Shown here: in pieces, positions 15,215 through 22,714 of the stretch
How the letters are laid out: the number at the start of each line of letters is the position of its first letter
How positions within the stretch are numbered: the stretch's first letter is position 1
NCBI GenBank assembly: GCA_934438075.1
Contig: CAKSBF010000005.1
Location: forward strand, 88,694-152,693
Length of the DNA: 64,000 nucleotides
Source of the DNA: an uncultured Clostridia bacterium
Lineage (GTDB): Bacteria > Bacillota > Clostridia > UBA1381 > UBA9506
Reading direction: 5' to 3'
The notes under the pieces: generated by a model
Databases searched by the model: none
Told to the model about the DNA's origin: nothing
The model's input: the letters and a program-made list of their open reading frames with translations, nothing else
Made by a program: the position numbers and the translations under genes

Positions 15215-15889
15215 TTGAAGAAATTTTTTCTTATTTCAATATCAGTCATTATACTTTCCGGCTGCCATGCACAATCCCCCTCACCACTGTCCGAAACAAC
15301 GCCGCAAAGTACAGCATCCCCAATTGAAACACCGGTGCCCAAAGCAACCGCACAGCAAAGCATGATGCCAACACAAGAACCCATACCATCGCCTACAGAA
15401 ACGCCCACTCAAGAACCTACAGAAGAACCCCCGCAAAAAATATTAATCGGAAAGGCATCAACACCCTTACTTGACAAGGGACGCAACCGCATTAAAAACA
15501 TCCGTCTTGCCGCTGAACAGATCTCCGGTACCACTATCGCCGCCGGTGAGACCTTTTCTTTCAACAGAATTGTCGGCGACCGCAGCGAAGACACCGGATA
15601 TAAGCCTGCGCCCGTTATTGTAAACGGCGAAAGGCAAATAGACTACGGGGGCGGCGTATGCCAGCTTGCCACTACCATTATGCAGGCTGCAAATACTGCA
15701 GAACTAAAAATTACGGAACGTCACGATCACCAAAAAGAGGTTGAATATGCGGAACAAGGAAATGACGCAGCTGTAAACTATGATACACTCGATATGAAAT
15801 TTGTCAATAATACCGAGCACGCAATTCGCATTATTATTTCGTTAGGGAACAATACGGTAACTGCTGAAATTTACCGTGTGAATTATTAA
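15215..15889 (+). CDS. VanW-family lipoprotein
   Basis: Encodes 224 aa. A short signal peptide ends in the lipobox LSGC (Cys near residue 17). Then come about 60 residues rich in Pro, Thr, Glu and Ser, a flexible wall-spanning linker. Residues 75-215 form a VanW domain: AGETFSFNRIVGDRSEDTGY and IDYGGGVCQLATTIMQAAN. The domain occurs in glycopeptide-resistance clusters and in many surface proteins; its biochemical role is unclear. TTG at 15215 is preferred to GTG at 15206, since AAGGTG at 15203-15208 sits six bases before it. It stands alone between two operons. Confidence 0.8.
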   Translation: MKKFFLISISVIILSGCHAQSPSPLSETTPQSTASPIETPVPKATAQQSMMPTQEPIPSPTETPTQEPTEEPPQKILIGKASTPLLDKGRNRIKNIRLAAEQISGTTIAAGETFSFNRIVGDRSEDTGYKPAPVIVNGERQIDYGGGVCQLATTIMQAANTAELKITERHDHQKEVEYAEQGNDAAVNYDTLDMKFVNNTEHAIRIIISLGNNTVTAEIYRVNY

Positions 15890-15915
15890 TTTAATGTGAA
15901 ATTCTGAAATTTCTA

Positions 15916-15944
15916 TTTACACACTGCACAATTTTCGGTATAAT
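15916..15944 (+). promoter_or_regulatory. promoter of the site-2-protease / scpAB operon
   Basis: TTTACA at 15916-15921 and TATAAT at 15939-15944, 17 bp apart, about 70 bp upstream of the first gene. Confidence 0.8.
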
Positions 15945-16011
15945 AAGAAATAGTACAGAATGACCAGTTGTTCTCTGTATAAAAAACGAAAATCTGACAG
16001 GACGTGATGTT

Positions 16012-16677
16012 TTGTATCTTGTAGGGCTGCTTCGTCCGTTTCGCATGGGAAACATTGATATTTTATCACTTCTCATCCGTGCGGTTGTTATATTACTCGC
16101 TATTTCCGCACACGAAATGGCGCATGGATTTGTTGCATACAAATTAGGCGATCCCACTGCCAAATCAATGGGCAGACTATCGCTTAATCCGCTGAAACAC
16201 TTAGACCCCGTTGGTGCACTTTGCATGTTGTTGTTTGGGTTTGGCTGGGCAAAACCGGTCATTATCAATCCTTACTATTTTAAAAATGTAAAACGTGATA
16301 CCGCATTGACAGCACTTGGCGGACCGCTGATGAATTTTTTATTGGCATTTATCGGCATTGTCATTTTTAAAATATTAATCGTAGTGAAAGTTCCCGTAAA
16401 CGGCTTTACACAGTTTGTTGCAACCTTTTTAAACTCTTTTATCGCACTGAATGTCGGTTTGGGTTCATTTAACCTAATCCCGATCCCACCGCTCGATGGT
16501 TCAAAAATATTCCTTTCGCTGTTGCCAAACCGTTTATACGCGGACATCATGCGCTATGAACGCTTGGGCTGGATTATCCTGGTCTTTGCGCTTGGCACTA
16601 ATGTATTAACGCCGGTAATGTATGCAATACAAAATTTTATCATTCATATTTTAACCTTTTTGGTGGGAGGGCTATAA
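16012..16677 (+). CDS. site-2 protease family membrane metalloprotease (M50)
   Basis: Encodes 221 aa with about five membrane helices. The zinc motif HEMAHG is in helix one and NLIPIPPLDGSKI near residues 158-170 carries the conserved Asp ligand of M50 proteases. These enzymes cleave substrates within the membrane. A stand-alone short member upstream of scpA is the usual arrangement in Clostridia. The start is TTG at 16012 with AGGA about nine bases before it; a downstream ATG (MGNIDILSLL) is possible. It ends immediately before scpA. Confidence 0.9.
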   Translation: MYLVGLLRPFRMGNIDILSLLIRAVVILLAISAHEMAHGFVAYKLGDPTAKSMGRLSLNPLKHLDPVGALCMLLFGFGWAKPVIINPYYFKNVKRDTALTALGGPLMNFLLAFIGIVIFKILIVVKVPVNGFTQFVATFLNSFIALNVGLGSFNLIPIPPLDGSKIFLSLLPNRLYADIMRYERLGWIILVFALGTNVLTPVMYAIQNFIIHILTFLVGGL

Positions 16678-17424
16678 TTGGAAGAAAATCAGCTTTCTGT
16701 AAAGCTTGAGGTGTTTGAAGGTCCTCTGGAACTATTGCTGCACCTGCTGAAAAAAAATAAAGTAAGCATTTATGACATACCGATTGTAAAAATAACTGCT
16801 CAATATATGGAATATTTGGATGCATACCATAAGTTTGATATGGAAGTTTCCAGCGAATTTCTTCTGCTTGCCGCCGAATTGCTGCTGATTAAATCCAAAA
16901 TGCTTTTGCCCCGCCACGAAGAAGAGGAAGAGGATGATCCCAGAAAAGATTTGGTCGCACGTTTGGAGGAATATCAAAAAATAAAAAAAGCAGCTGAGTT
17001 TTTAAAAGGTCAGGAATTTTCAACATATTATAACTTTTTTAAGAAACCGGATATAATAGAAAAACGAGCACCCGATTACAGTACTCAATCTTATGATTTA
17101 GAGCGTCTCTTAGCTGCCTTCAGCATTATATTGGACAAATCAGAGCGCAAGGCTCCGCCGCCGAAAACATCTTTCTCCGGCATTGTCGGTCACGAAAAGG
17201 TTTCCGTCACTTCGCGCGCCGATTACATAAAAAGTCGCTTAACGCATGAAAAAAAGCTTACTTTTGCTGCTCTTTTTGAAGATATAAACACTCGCCCCGC
17301 TCTGGTAGCAACTTTTCTTGCATTGCTGGAAATGATGAAATTGGAGATTGTATTTGTTGATACTTCGGGTGATGACATTATAATAACAAAACTTAAAGAT
17401 GGTGAAATAACAAATGAGTTTTAG
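16678..17424 (+). CDS. scpA: segregation and condensation protein A
   Basis: Encodes 248 aa. The N-terminal FEGPLELLLHLLKKNKVSIY is the invariant start of ScpA kleisins, followed by ITAQYMEYLDAY and LLIKSKMLLPR, and a C-terminal winged helix (LVATFLALLEMMKLEIVFVD). ScpA bridges the SMC heads and binds ScpB to form the bacterial condensin that compacts and segregates chromosomes. TTG start at 16678, with GGGAGG eight bases before. Its end overlaps scpB by 11 bases. Confidence 0.95.
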   Translation: MEENQLSVKLEVFEGPLELLLHLLKKNKVSIYDIPIVKITAQYMEYLDAYHKFDMEVSSEFLLLAAELLLIKSKMLLPRHEEEEEDDPRKDLVARLEEYQKIKKAAEFLKGQEFSTYYNFFKKPDIIEKRAPDYSTQSYDLERLLAAFSIILDKSERKAPPPKTSFSGIVGHEKVSVTSRADYIKSRLTHEKKLTFAALFEDINTRPALVATFLALLEMMKLEIVFVDTSGDDIIITKLKDGEITNEF

Positions 17425-18043
17425 ACCGGACGCCGTAATAGAAAGCATATTGTTTGCCGCCGGAGACAGCGTCTCCCGCAAAGAACTGGCAGACATTATG
17501 GAGATGAGCGAGGAAGAAATTGCGCTCTGCATACAACAGTTAGAAGATTTTTACCGTGAAAATGAGCGCGGTTTAAAAATTATCAGCCTGGAAGATGAAT
17601 ATCAGCTTTGCACCACTGAACAAAATTACCGTTTTGTGCAGGCACTTGCAGAACCGCGTAAAAAACAATCTCTTTCACCCGCTGCACTTGAAACGCTGTC
17701 TATTGTTGCCTATCACCAGCCTGTGACGCGAGGCAGCATTGAATATATTCGCGGTGTTAATTCCGACGGACCGGTAAACCGGCTGATTGAGCGCGGCTTA
17801 ATCGAAGAAGGAGGACGCCTTGATGCACCCGGCAGACCCATTCTTTATGTTACTACACAAGAGTTTTTGCGCAGTTTTGGGCTGACTTCTCTTTCCGAAC
17901 TCCCCGATATTGAAACGGGTATCGGCGCACAAATCTCCGTTGATTCGATTGCGATTGCTGAAGAAGATGAGGCAAAGGCGGCAGAGGTGCCTGCCGAAAC
18001 CGACAGGGAAGAAAATTTTTCCGATATGGAAGATGAAGATTAA
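17414..18043 (+). CDS. scpB: segregation and condensation protein B
   Basis: Encodes 209 aa. Two winged-helix domains are visible: VIESILFAAGDSVSRKELAD, then LSPAALETLSIVAYHQPVTR and IRGVNSDGPVNRLIERGLI, followed by RPILYVTTQEFLRSFGL, all strongly conserved in ScpB. ScpB dimers bind ScpA and regulate the SMC complex. A long acidic tail (residues 175-209) follows. Translation is coupled to scpA by an 11-base overlap. Confidence 0.95.
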   Translation: MSFRPDAVIESILFAAGDSVSRKELADIMEMSEEEIALCIQQLEDFYRENERGLKIISLEDEYQLCTTEQNYRFVQALAEPRKKQSLSPAALETLSIVAYHQPVTRGSIEYIRGVNSDGPVNRLIERGLIEEGGRLDAPGRPILYVTTQEFLRSFGLTSLSELPDIETGIGAQISVDSIAIAEEDEAKAAEVPAETDREENFSDMEDED

Positions 18044-18077
18044 AACTTTGCAAATTTGACGGAAATCAGGTGAACGA

Positions 18078-18722
18078 ATGATAGTTTTTGCCATTATAGT
18101 CGGCATACTTGTTTTTCTCTTTGGACTGATTCTGCTATTGCCGTCACAGATTGGCATTGAATATGAAAACTCGGACGGAAAACAGCGATTGATACTGCAC
18201 ATTCGTTTAATCGGTATTCCGCTAAAAATAAACATTCCTGTGATAAAAGATGCGGAGAAGAAAAAGGGCAAAACAAAAAAGGTAAAAAAATCAGAAAAAA
18301 CAGATACGCCAAAAGATTCAAAAGAAAAAAAGACATTTTCCAATTTTCGTCAGACTGCAGTTAATATGAAAGATGCTTATAATGAGGCAAAAGATGATAT
18401 GAAAGATATTTTGTCACAAATCCGTCAAAGAACGAAGTTTGACACCATTACCTTTTGTTTAAGTTTCGGGCTTTCCGACGCCGCAAAAACAGGCATTGCA
18501 ACAGGGGCTGCCTGGGCCTCCTCTTCGTGTATTTTGTCTGTGCTCGACCATATGTTTGATATAAAAAAGATATATCTTGACGTGTCGCCCGACTTTAACC
18601 GTGAGCATTTTCATTTATACATTAAAAGTATATTACGTCTGCGACTGGTGCATATTATTAACATTAGTATTCGAATTATTAAAATTGTCAACCTGTTCAT
18701 CAAAAAAATGGACATAAAATAA
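18078..18722 (+). CDS. DUF2953 domain-containing protein
   Basis: Encodes 214 aa. An N-terminal membrane helix (IVFAIIVGILVFLFGLILLL) is followed by a beta strand region, a highly basic Lys-rich linker (residues 55-95) and a C-terminal DUF2953-type region: FCLSFGLSDAAKTGIATGAA and IYLDVSPDFNREHFHLYIKSI. Its function is unknown. DUF2953 genes sit beside ytfJ and scpAB in many spore-forming Clostridia and Bacilli, so a sporulation link is likely. CAGGTG precedes the ATG. Confidence 0.8.
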   Translation: MIVFAIIVGILVFLFGLILLLPSQIGIEYENSDGKQRLILHIRLIGIPLKINIPVIKDAEKKKGKTKKVKKSEKTDTPKDSKEKKTFSNFRQTAVNMKDAYNEAKDDMKDILSQIRQRTKFDTITFCLSFGLSDAAKTGIATGAAWASSSCILSVLDHMFDIKKIYLDVSPDFNREHFHLYIKSILRLRLVHIINISIRIIKIVNLFIKKMDIK

Positions 18723-18745
18723 TTTACAAAAGGCGGTGTTTTAAA

Positions 18746-19216
18746 ATGGCGGAACATCCAATTAAAGGTTTAATGGAAACTGCAATGAAAAGCATAAAAG
18801 ACATGGTGGACGTGAACACAATCGTCGGCACTCCGGTAGAATCGAAAGACGGAACGGTAATTATCCCGATTTCAAAGGTATCTTTTGGATTTGGTGCCGG
18901 CGGCAGCGAATTTGGCGCGCGTACCGGCGAAGCTCCCGATACCAACGCAAACTTTGGCGGTGGCTCCGGCGGCGGTGCAACAATTGACCCGGTTGCTTTT
19001 ATGGTAGTCGGACAGGGGCAGATAAAGCTTTTGCCGCTTGACAAAGAGCCTTCTATTGTAGAAGATGTCATTGACAAAGTACCTTCTCTGCTTGATAAAC
19101 TATCTGATTTCTGCAAAAGCAAATGCAGCAAAAAGAATAAAGAAGAAAAAGACACAGCAACCGAAGAAGAAACAATAGAAACCATCGAAACGGTTAGCTT
19201 TACTGACGAAAAATAA
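18746..19216 (+). CDS. ytfJ: GerW-family sporulation protein
   Basis: Encodes 156 aa. HPIKGLMETAMKSIKDMVDV, GTPVESKDGTVIIPISKVSF and the glycine-rich stretch FGGGSGGGATIDPVAFMVVG are diagnostic of YtfJ/GerW. The protein is made in the forespore and in Bacillus is needed for normal L-alanine-triggered germination. The C-terminal 45 residues are a charged Lys/Glu tail with CKSKCSKKN. It follows the DUF2953 gene by 23 bp as the last member of the operon; a hairpin at 19247 follows. Confidence 0.95.
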   Translation: MAEHPIKGLMETAMKSIKDMVDVNTIVGTPVESKDGTVIIPISKVSFGFGAGGSEFGARTGEAPDTNANFGGGSGGGATIDPVAFMVVGQGQIKLLPLDKEPSIVEDVIDKVPSLLDKLSDFCKSKCSKKNKEEKDTATEEETIETIETVSFTDEK

Positions 19217-19246
19217 AAGCTTTCGAAAAAATAAGTATGAAATAAT

Positions 19247-19308
19247 AGGCTGCGGGCATATCCCTGGAATAGTGTTATAAAACCTATCCAAAAATACGTT
19301 CGCAGCCT
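19247..19308 (+). terminator. hairpin between convergent ytfJ and rhaM
   Basis: AGGCTGCG (19247-19254) pairs with CGCAGCCT (19301-19308), enclosing about 46 bases with further small stems, followed by CTCTTTA. It lies between two convergent operons and probably ends the ytfJ transcript. Confidence 0.55.
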
Positions 19309-19358
19309 CTCTTTATGATAGAGCAAACCTCCGGAAATATCTCAGGCAGATTGCCCTT

Positions 19359-19682
19359 CTATTTTAAATAAAACACTTCTTTCAAGCGAACCGGCGTTGC
19401 TTCCGAAAAATCAAACGAACCCTCCACCATTTTAGAGGTAATAGCATTCCACCTCTGGCAAGCCTCCGACTTATCAGTATAGGCAAATGCCGCTTCCGGA
19501 TCATCACATTCGAAACAGTAAAAGAACTGATTCCCGTTTTGGAATATGGAATAGTTTTTAAAACCGGCCTTAGCATGTTCATCTAAAACCTCTTGCCAAG
19601 GATCTTCGTGCATTTTAACATATTCCTCCAGATACTCCTCTTTTACTTTCCACGTCCAAGCATATTTGTTACTCTTTTGCAT
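19359..19682 (-). CDS. rhaM: L-rhamnose mutarotase
   Basis: Encodes 107 aa. AWTWKVKEEYLEEYVKMHED, the FYCFECDDPEAAFAY strand and W-N-x-I-T-S-K-M belong to the RhaM/YiiL family of dimeric alpha-beta barrel proteins. It interconverts alpha and beta anomers of L-rhamnose, feeding isomerase and kinase. It follows rhaB by 30 bp as the last gene of the rhamnose operon. No rhaA (isomerase) or rhaD (aldolase) is in this window. Confidence 0.9.
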   Translation of the reverse strand: MQKSNKYAWTWKVKEEYLEEYVKMHEDPWQEVLDEHAKAGFKNYSIFQNGNQFFYCFECDDPEAAFAYTDKSEACQRWNAITSKMVEGSFDFSEATPVRLKEVFYLK

Positions 19683-19712
19683 AACTATTCTCTCCCATCT
19701 TAATTCATTTTA

Positions 19713-21197
19713 TTACAGTGAAGCAATTGTCTTAAATGTTTCATATGCCTTATTCCAGTCCGCGCTGTCCTGCGGCTCATATACTTTAATCGGGAAGGAA
19801 TCACGAATGATACCGCGCGCATCCTTTAAGGAATCAATCTTCCCAAGAGCCATCAGCTGAACAACTGCATTTCCCGTGCTGGTTGCTTCTACCGGACCTG
19901 CAATAACCTTCTTACCGGTTGCATTCGCCACAAAGCTGGTAACCATTGTATCTTTAATGCCGCCGCCCAACATATGTACAGCAGAAAGTTCCTTGCCCTG
20001 CACATCCTCAAGCGCTTCCGCAACCATACGGCATTTCATTGCCAAACTTTGTGCAGCACAGCGGATAATGTCCCCCTCCGTCTTTGGCACTGTCTGACCG
20101 GTTTTTTCACAGAAGTTACGAATTTTCTGCGGCATGTTGCCCGGTGTTGCAAAATCATGGTAATCCGGATCAATAAATGATTCAAACGGTTTTGCACCCC
20201 AAGCGGCCTGCTCCATTTCATCAAAGGAAAGCTCCTTGCCTTCTCTGCTCCATTGGCGGCGGCATTCCTGAATAATCCAAAGTCCCATAATGTTTTTCAG
20301 AAAACGAATCTTACCGCACACGCCGCCCTCATTGGTAAAATCATAACGGTAAGAATCTTCCGTTACGTTTGGCGTGTCAAGCTCTGCACCCATCAGCGCC
20401 CATGTGCCGCTTGATATGTAAGCATAGCTGTAATCCTCCGTAACCGGAACACTGGCAACGGCAGAAGCAGTGTCATGGGAACCGACAGCAATAACAGGGA
20501 TTTTCGGGCAGCCAAGCTCCTCACAGATAGCATCGGAAAGCTTTCCTATTTCCTCACCCGGCTGTACAATCTCGCAAAAAATATCCGTCGGAATATCCAG
20601 TTTTTCCATCAGTTCCTTATTCCACTGTTTCGTATGCGGGTCAAGCAGCATAGAGGTCGAAGCAATGGTATATTCATTCTTCATAACCCCTGTCAGAAAA
20701 TAGTTGAAAATATCGGGAATGAACAACATCTTCTTTGCCTGTTTTAAGCTGCTGTCATTTTTTTCTTTTGCCGCCATAAACTGAAACAGCGTGTTAAAAA
20801 AGCTGAACTGAATACCGGTCTGGTCAAAAATATATTTTTTACCGACCTTTTTGTCTGCCAAATCAATCATACCATCTGTACGTGTATCACGGTAATGGTA
20901 CGGATTGCCCAGCAAAACACCATTTTCATCAAATAAACCGTAATCAACGCCCCATGTATCAATACCAATAGCCTCAATATCTCTGTGCCCCGCATTGATC
21001 GTCTTGGAAATGCCTTTTTTAATTTCAAAAAACAAACGTAAAACATCCCAATAATAAGAACCGTTTACCATAACGGGATCATTGGAAAAACGATGCATTT
21101 CTTCTATATTCAGCTTTTTGCCGTCAAAAGTAAACAGCATGGCACGCCCGCTGGACGCACCAAAATCAAACGCAAGTACCTTGCTTAACTGTGCCAT
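19713..21197 (-). CDS. rhaB: rhamnulokinase
   Basis: Encodes 494 aa. VLAFDFGASSGRAMLF at the N-terminus (the ATP phosphate loop of FGGY kinases) and IGIDTWGVDYGLFDENG with LGNPYHYRDTRTDGM are typical of RhaB. AVGSHDTASAVASVPV and HMLGGGIKDTMVTSFVANAT form the C-terminal nucleotide site. The enzyme phosphorylates L-rhamnulose to rhamnulose 1-phosphate. A strong ribosome site (AAGGAGG) precedes ATG at 21197. Rhamnose is the main debranching product of rhamnogalacturonan, matching the pectin-type locus 1.5 kb downstream. Confidence 0.95.
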   Translation of the reverse strand: MAQLSKVLAFDFGASSGRAMLFTFDGKKLNIEEMHRFSNDPVMVNGSYYWDVLRLFFEIKKGISKTINAGHRDIEAIGIDTWGVDYGLFDENGVLLGNPYHYRDTRTDGMIDLADKKVGKKYIFDQTGIQFSFFNTLFQFMAAKEKNDSSLKQAKKMLFIPDIFNYFLTGVMKNEYTIASTSMLLDPHTKQWNKELMEKLDIPTDIFCEIVQPGEEIGKLSDAICEELGCPKIPVIAVGSHDTASAVASVPVTEDYSYAYISSGTWALMGAELDTPNVTEDSYRYDFTNEGGVCGKIRFLKNIMGLWIIQECRRQWSREGKELSFDEMEQAAWGAKPFESFIDPDYHDFATPGNMPQKIRNFCEKTGQTVPKTEGDIIRCAAQSLAMKCRMVAEALEDVQGKELSAVHMLGGGIKDTMVTSFVANATGKKVIAGPVEATSTGNAVVQLMALGKIDSLKDARGIIRDSFPIKVYEPQDSADWNKAYETFKTIASL

Positions 21198-21210
21198 ATT
21201 TTCTTCCTCC

Positions 21211-21555
21211 TTACATATCTCTGATAATCAGAGCCATAAATTCCAGTGTATCACTGCCAACATTTTTAATTCCGTGTCCATGACCGTCTGGTGTAAAGGT
21301 AACGTCGCCTGCCGTTACTGATACCTTCTGTCCATCATCGTCATATTCTCCGTTGCCGGATAATATGTAATAGCATTCGCTCTCCCCTGTATGAACATGA
21401 AAGTTTACCTCTGCCCCCGGATCCAAGCTTGCCCGTGCATAAGTGCGCAAACTGCTTGGTGCATTTTCGTCAGAAATCAGCTTATCCAGCCGCAAAATGC
21501 CCTTCTCACCGGCAGCCTCTGTTACTGTTTCTCTCTCATTTGACGTTGTTATCAT
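21211..21555 (-). CDS. small cupin protein of the rhamnose operon
   Basis: Encodes 114 aa. It is a single cupin barrel: FHVHTGESECYYILSGNGEY (motif 1 with HxH and Glu) and FTPDGHGHGIKNVG (motif 2 His). Such small cupins are metal-dependent sugar isomerases or binding proteins. Placed first in an operon with rhaB and rhaM, it could help convert L-rhamnose, but that is inference. The start at 21555 follows GGGAGGAAAG; the longer GTG reading is unsupported. Confidence 0.8.
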   Translation of the reverse strand: MITTSNERETVTEAAGEKGILRLDKLISDENAPSSLRTYARASLDPGAEVNFHVHTGESECYYILSGNGEYDDDGQKVSVTAGDVTFTPDGHGHGIKNVGSDTLEFMALIIRDM

Positions 21556-21613
21556 TTCTTTCCTCCCAATAAACAAACTGCTGTTTCCATCAATAAACGA
21601 AACCAATACTTAT

Positions 21614-21642
21614 ATTATAACCATAACTTTCCGAAAAGTCAA
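21614..21642 (-). promoter_or_regulatory. promoter of the cupin-rhaB-rhaM operon
   Basis: On the minus strand TTGACT (21642-21637) and TATAAT (21619-21614) are 17 bp apart. Confidence 0.8.
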
Positions 21643-21715
21643 TCTATTCCTTTTACACTCTCTTCATGAAAACACACCGAGACCTCCTTCTCATAACTGA
21701 ATATTTACTGTTTCA

Positions 21716-21744
21716 TTGACAGAAAAAAATGTTTGTGGTATATT
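21716..21744 (+). promoter_or_regulatory. promoter of the pyridoxamine kinase gene
   Basis: TTGACA at 21716-21721 and TATATT at 21739-21744 are 17 bp apart, 33 bp upstream of the start. Confidence 0.8.
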
Positions 21745-21776
21745 AAATAAAAAGAATGAATACCTTGGAGGAAATT

Positions 21777-22607
21777 ATGAAGCGTATTATTAGCATTCAA
21801 GATATATCGTGTGTCGGAAAGTGCTCCCTTACAGTGGCCTTGCCTATCATTTCTGCTATGGGTTCTGAAACGGCCATCCTTCCGACCTCCGTGCTTTCCA
21901 CGCACACAGCCTTCCCGAAATTTACCTTTCGGGATTTAACCGATGAAATCCAACCGATCGCCGATACTTTTTCCGAACTTTCGATTGATTTCGATGCAAT
22001 CTACACCGGTTACCTTGGCTCTTTCAAACAAATTGAATTGGTGGAACAGTTTATCACCGAATTTAAGACAAAGGAAAATGTAGTGTTTATTGATCCTGTT
22101 ATGGGTGACAACGGTATGCTTTATAAAGGGTTCACACAGGAATTTGCTGACAAAATGGCGTGTTTATGCCAAAAAGCGGATATTATCCTGCCCAACCTAA
22201 CCGAGGCCTCTTTTATGCTGCACCTCCCCTATCGCGAGGACTATGACGAAGAGTATATTCGCTCCATATTAAAACGTCTGACTGCTCTCGGTGTAAAATG
22301 TGCCGCCATAACAGGCGTTAGCTTCCAAAAAAATCAAATCGGCGTATATCTTTATGACGCACAAAAAGATGAATATTTCAGCTATTTTAATGAACGTCTT
22401 CCCTCTTCCTTTCATGGGACCGGCGATGTTTTCGCTTCCTGCGCCCTCGGTGCTTATATGCGCGGCTGCAGTATGTCAGAAGCCTTAACCATCGCTGTGG
22501 ACTATACATTGGAATGTATACGTTTGACAATAAAAGACCCAAATGCCCGTTTTTACGGGGTTAATTTTGAGCAAGCTCTGCCTATGTTAGTGAAAAAATT
22601 TGCATAA
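21777..22607 (+). CDS. pyridoxamine / pyridoxal kinase (PdxY/PdxK-like)
   Basis: Encodes 276 aa. RIISIQDISCVGKCSLTVAL, LPTSVLSTHTAFPKF and the C-terminal GTGDVFASCALGAYM (the ATP anion hole with catalytic Asp) are typical of PdxY/PdxK kinases, ribokinase-fold enzymes that phosphorylate vitamin B6 to PLP or its precursor. VFIDPVMGDNGMLYKGF and LPNLTEASFML support this. ATG at 21777 follows TTGGAGGAAATT. It is monocistronic, with a promoter upstream and a bidirectional terminator after it. Confidence 0.9.
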   Translation: MKRIISIQDISCVGKCSLTVALPIISAMGSETAILPTSVLSTHTAFPKFTFRDLTDEIQPIADTFSELSIDFDAIYTGYLGSFKQIELVEQFITEFKTKENVVFIDPVMGDNGMLYKGFTQEFADKMACLCQKADIILPNLTEASFMLHLPYREDYDEEYIRSILKRLTALGVKCAAITGVSFQKNQIGVYLYDAQKDEYFSYFNERLPSSFHGTGDVFASCALGAYMRGCSMSEALTIAVDYTLECIRLTIKDPNARFYGVNFEQALPMLVKKFA

Positions 22608-22611
22608 AAAC

Positions 22612-22695
22612 AGGACTGTAAAAATGAGCAGAACACCATTAATCGGCTTTATCTTTTGCCGATGGTTTTCACCTAATCTTTTTACAGTCCTTTTT
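22612..22695. terminator. bidirectional terminator between convergent genes
   Basis: AGGACTGTAAAAA near 22612 pairs with TTTTTACAGTCCT near 22679-22691, with an inner stem ATCGGC/GCCGAT. TTTTT follows on the plus strand and TTTTTAT on the minus strand, so it serves both the kinase gene and the polysaccharide locus. Confidence 0.85.
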
Positions 22696-22714
22696 CTTTG
22701 CAGCAAATCATCTG

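Noticed and set aside
15215..15889. Vancomycin-resistance gene cluster
   Set aside because: Only a VanW-domain lipoprotein is present, with no vanH/A/X or two-component genes; VanW domains are common in unrelated Clostridia surface proteins.
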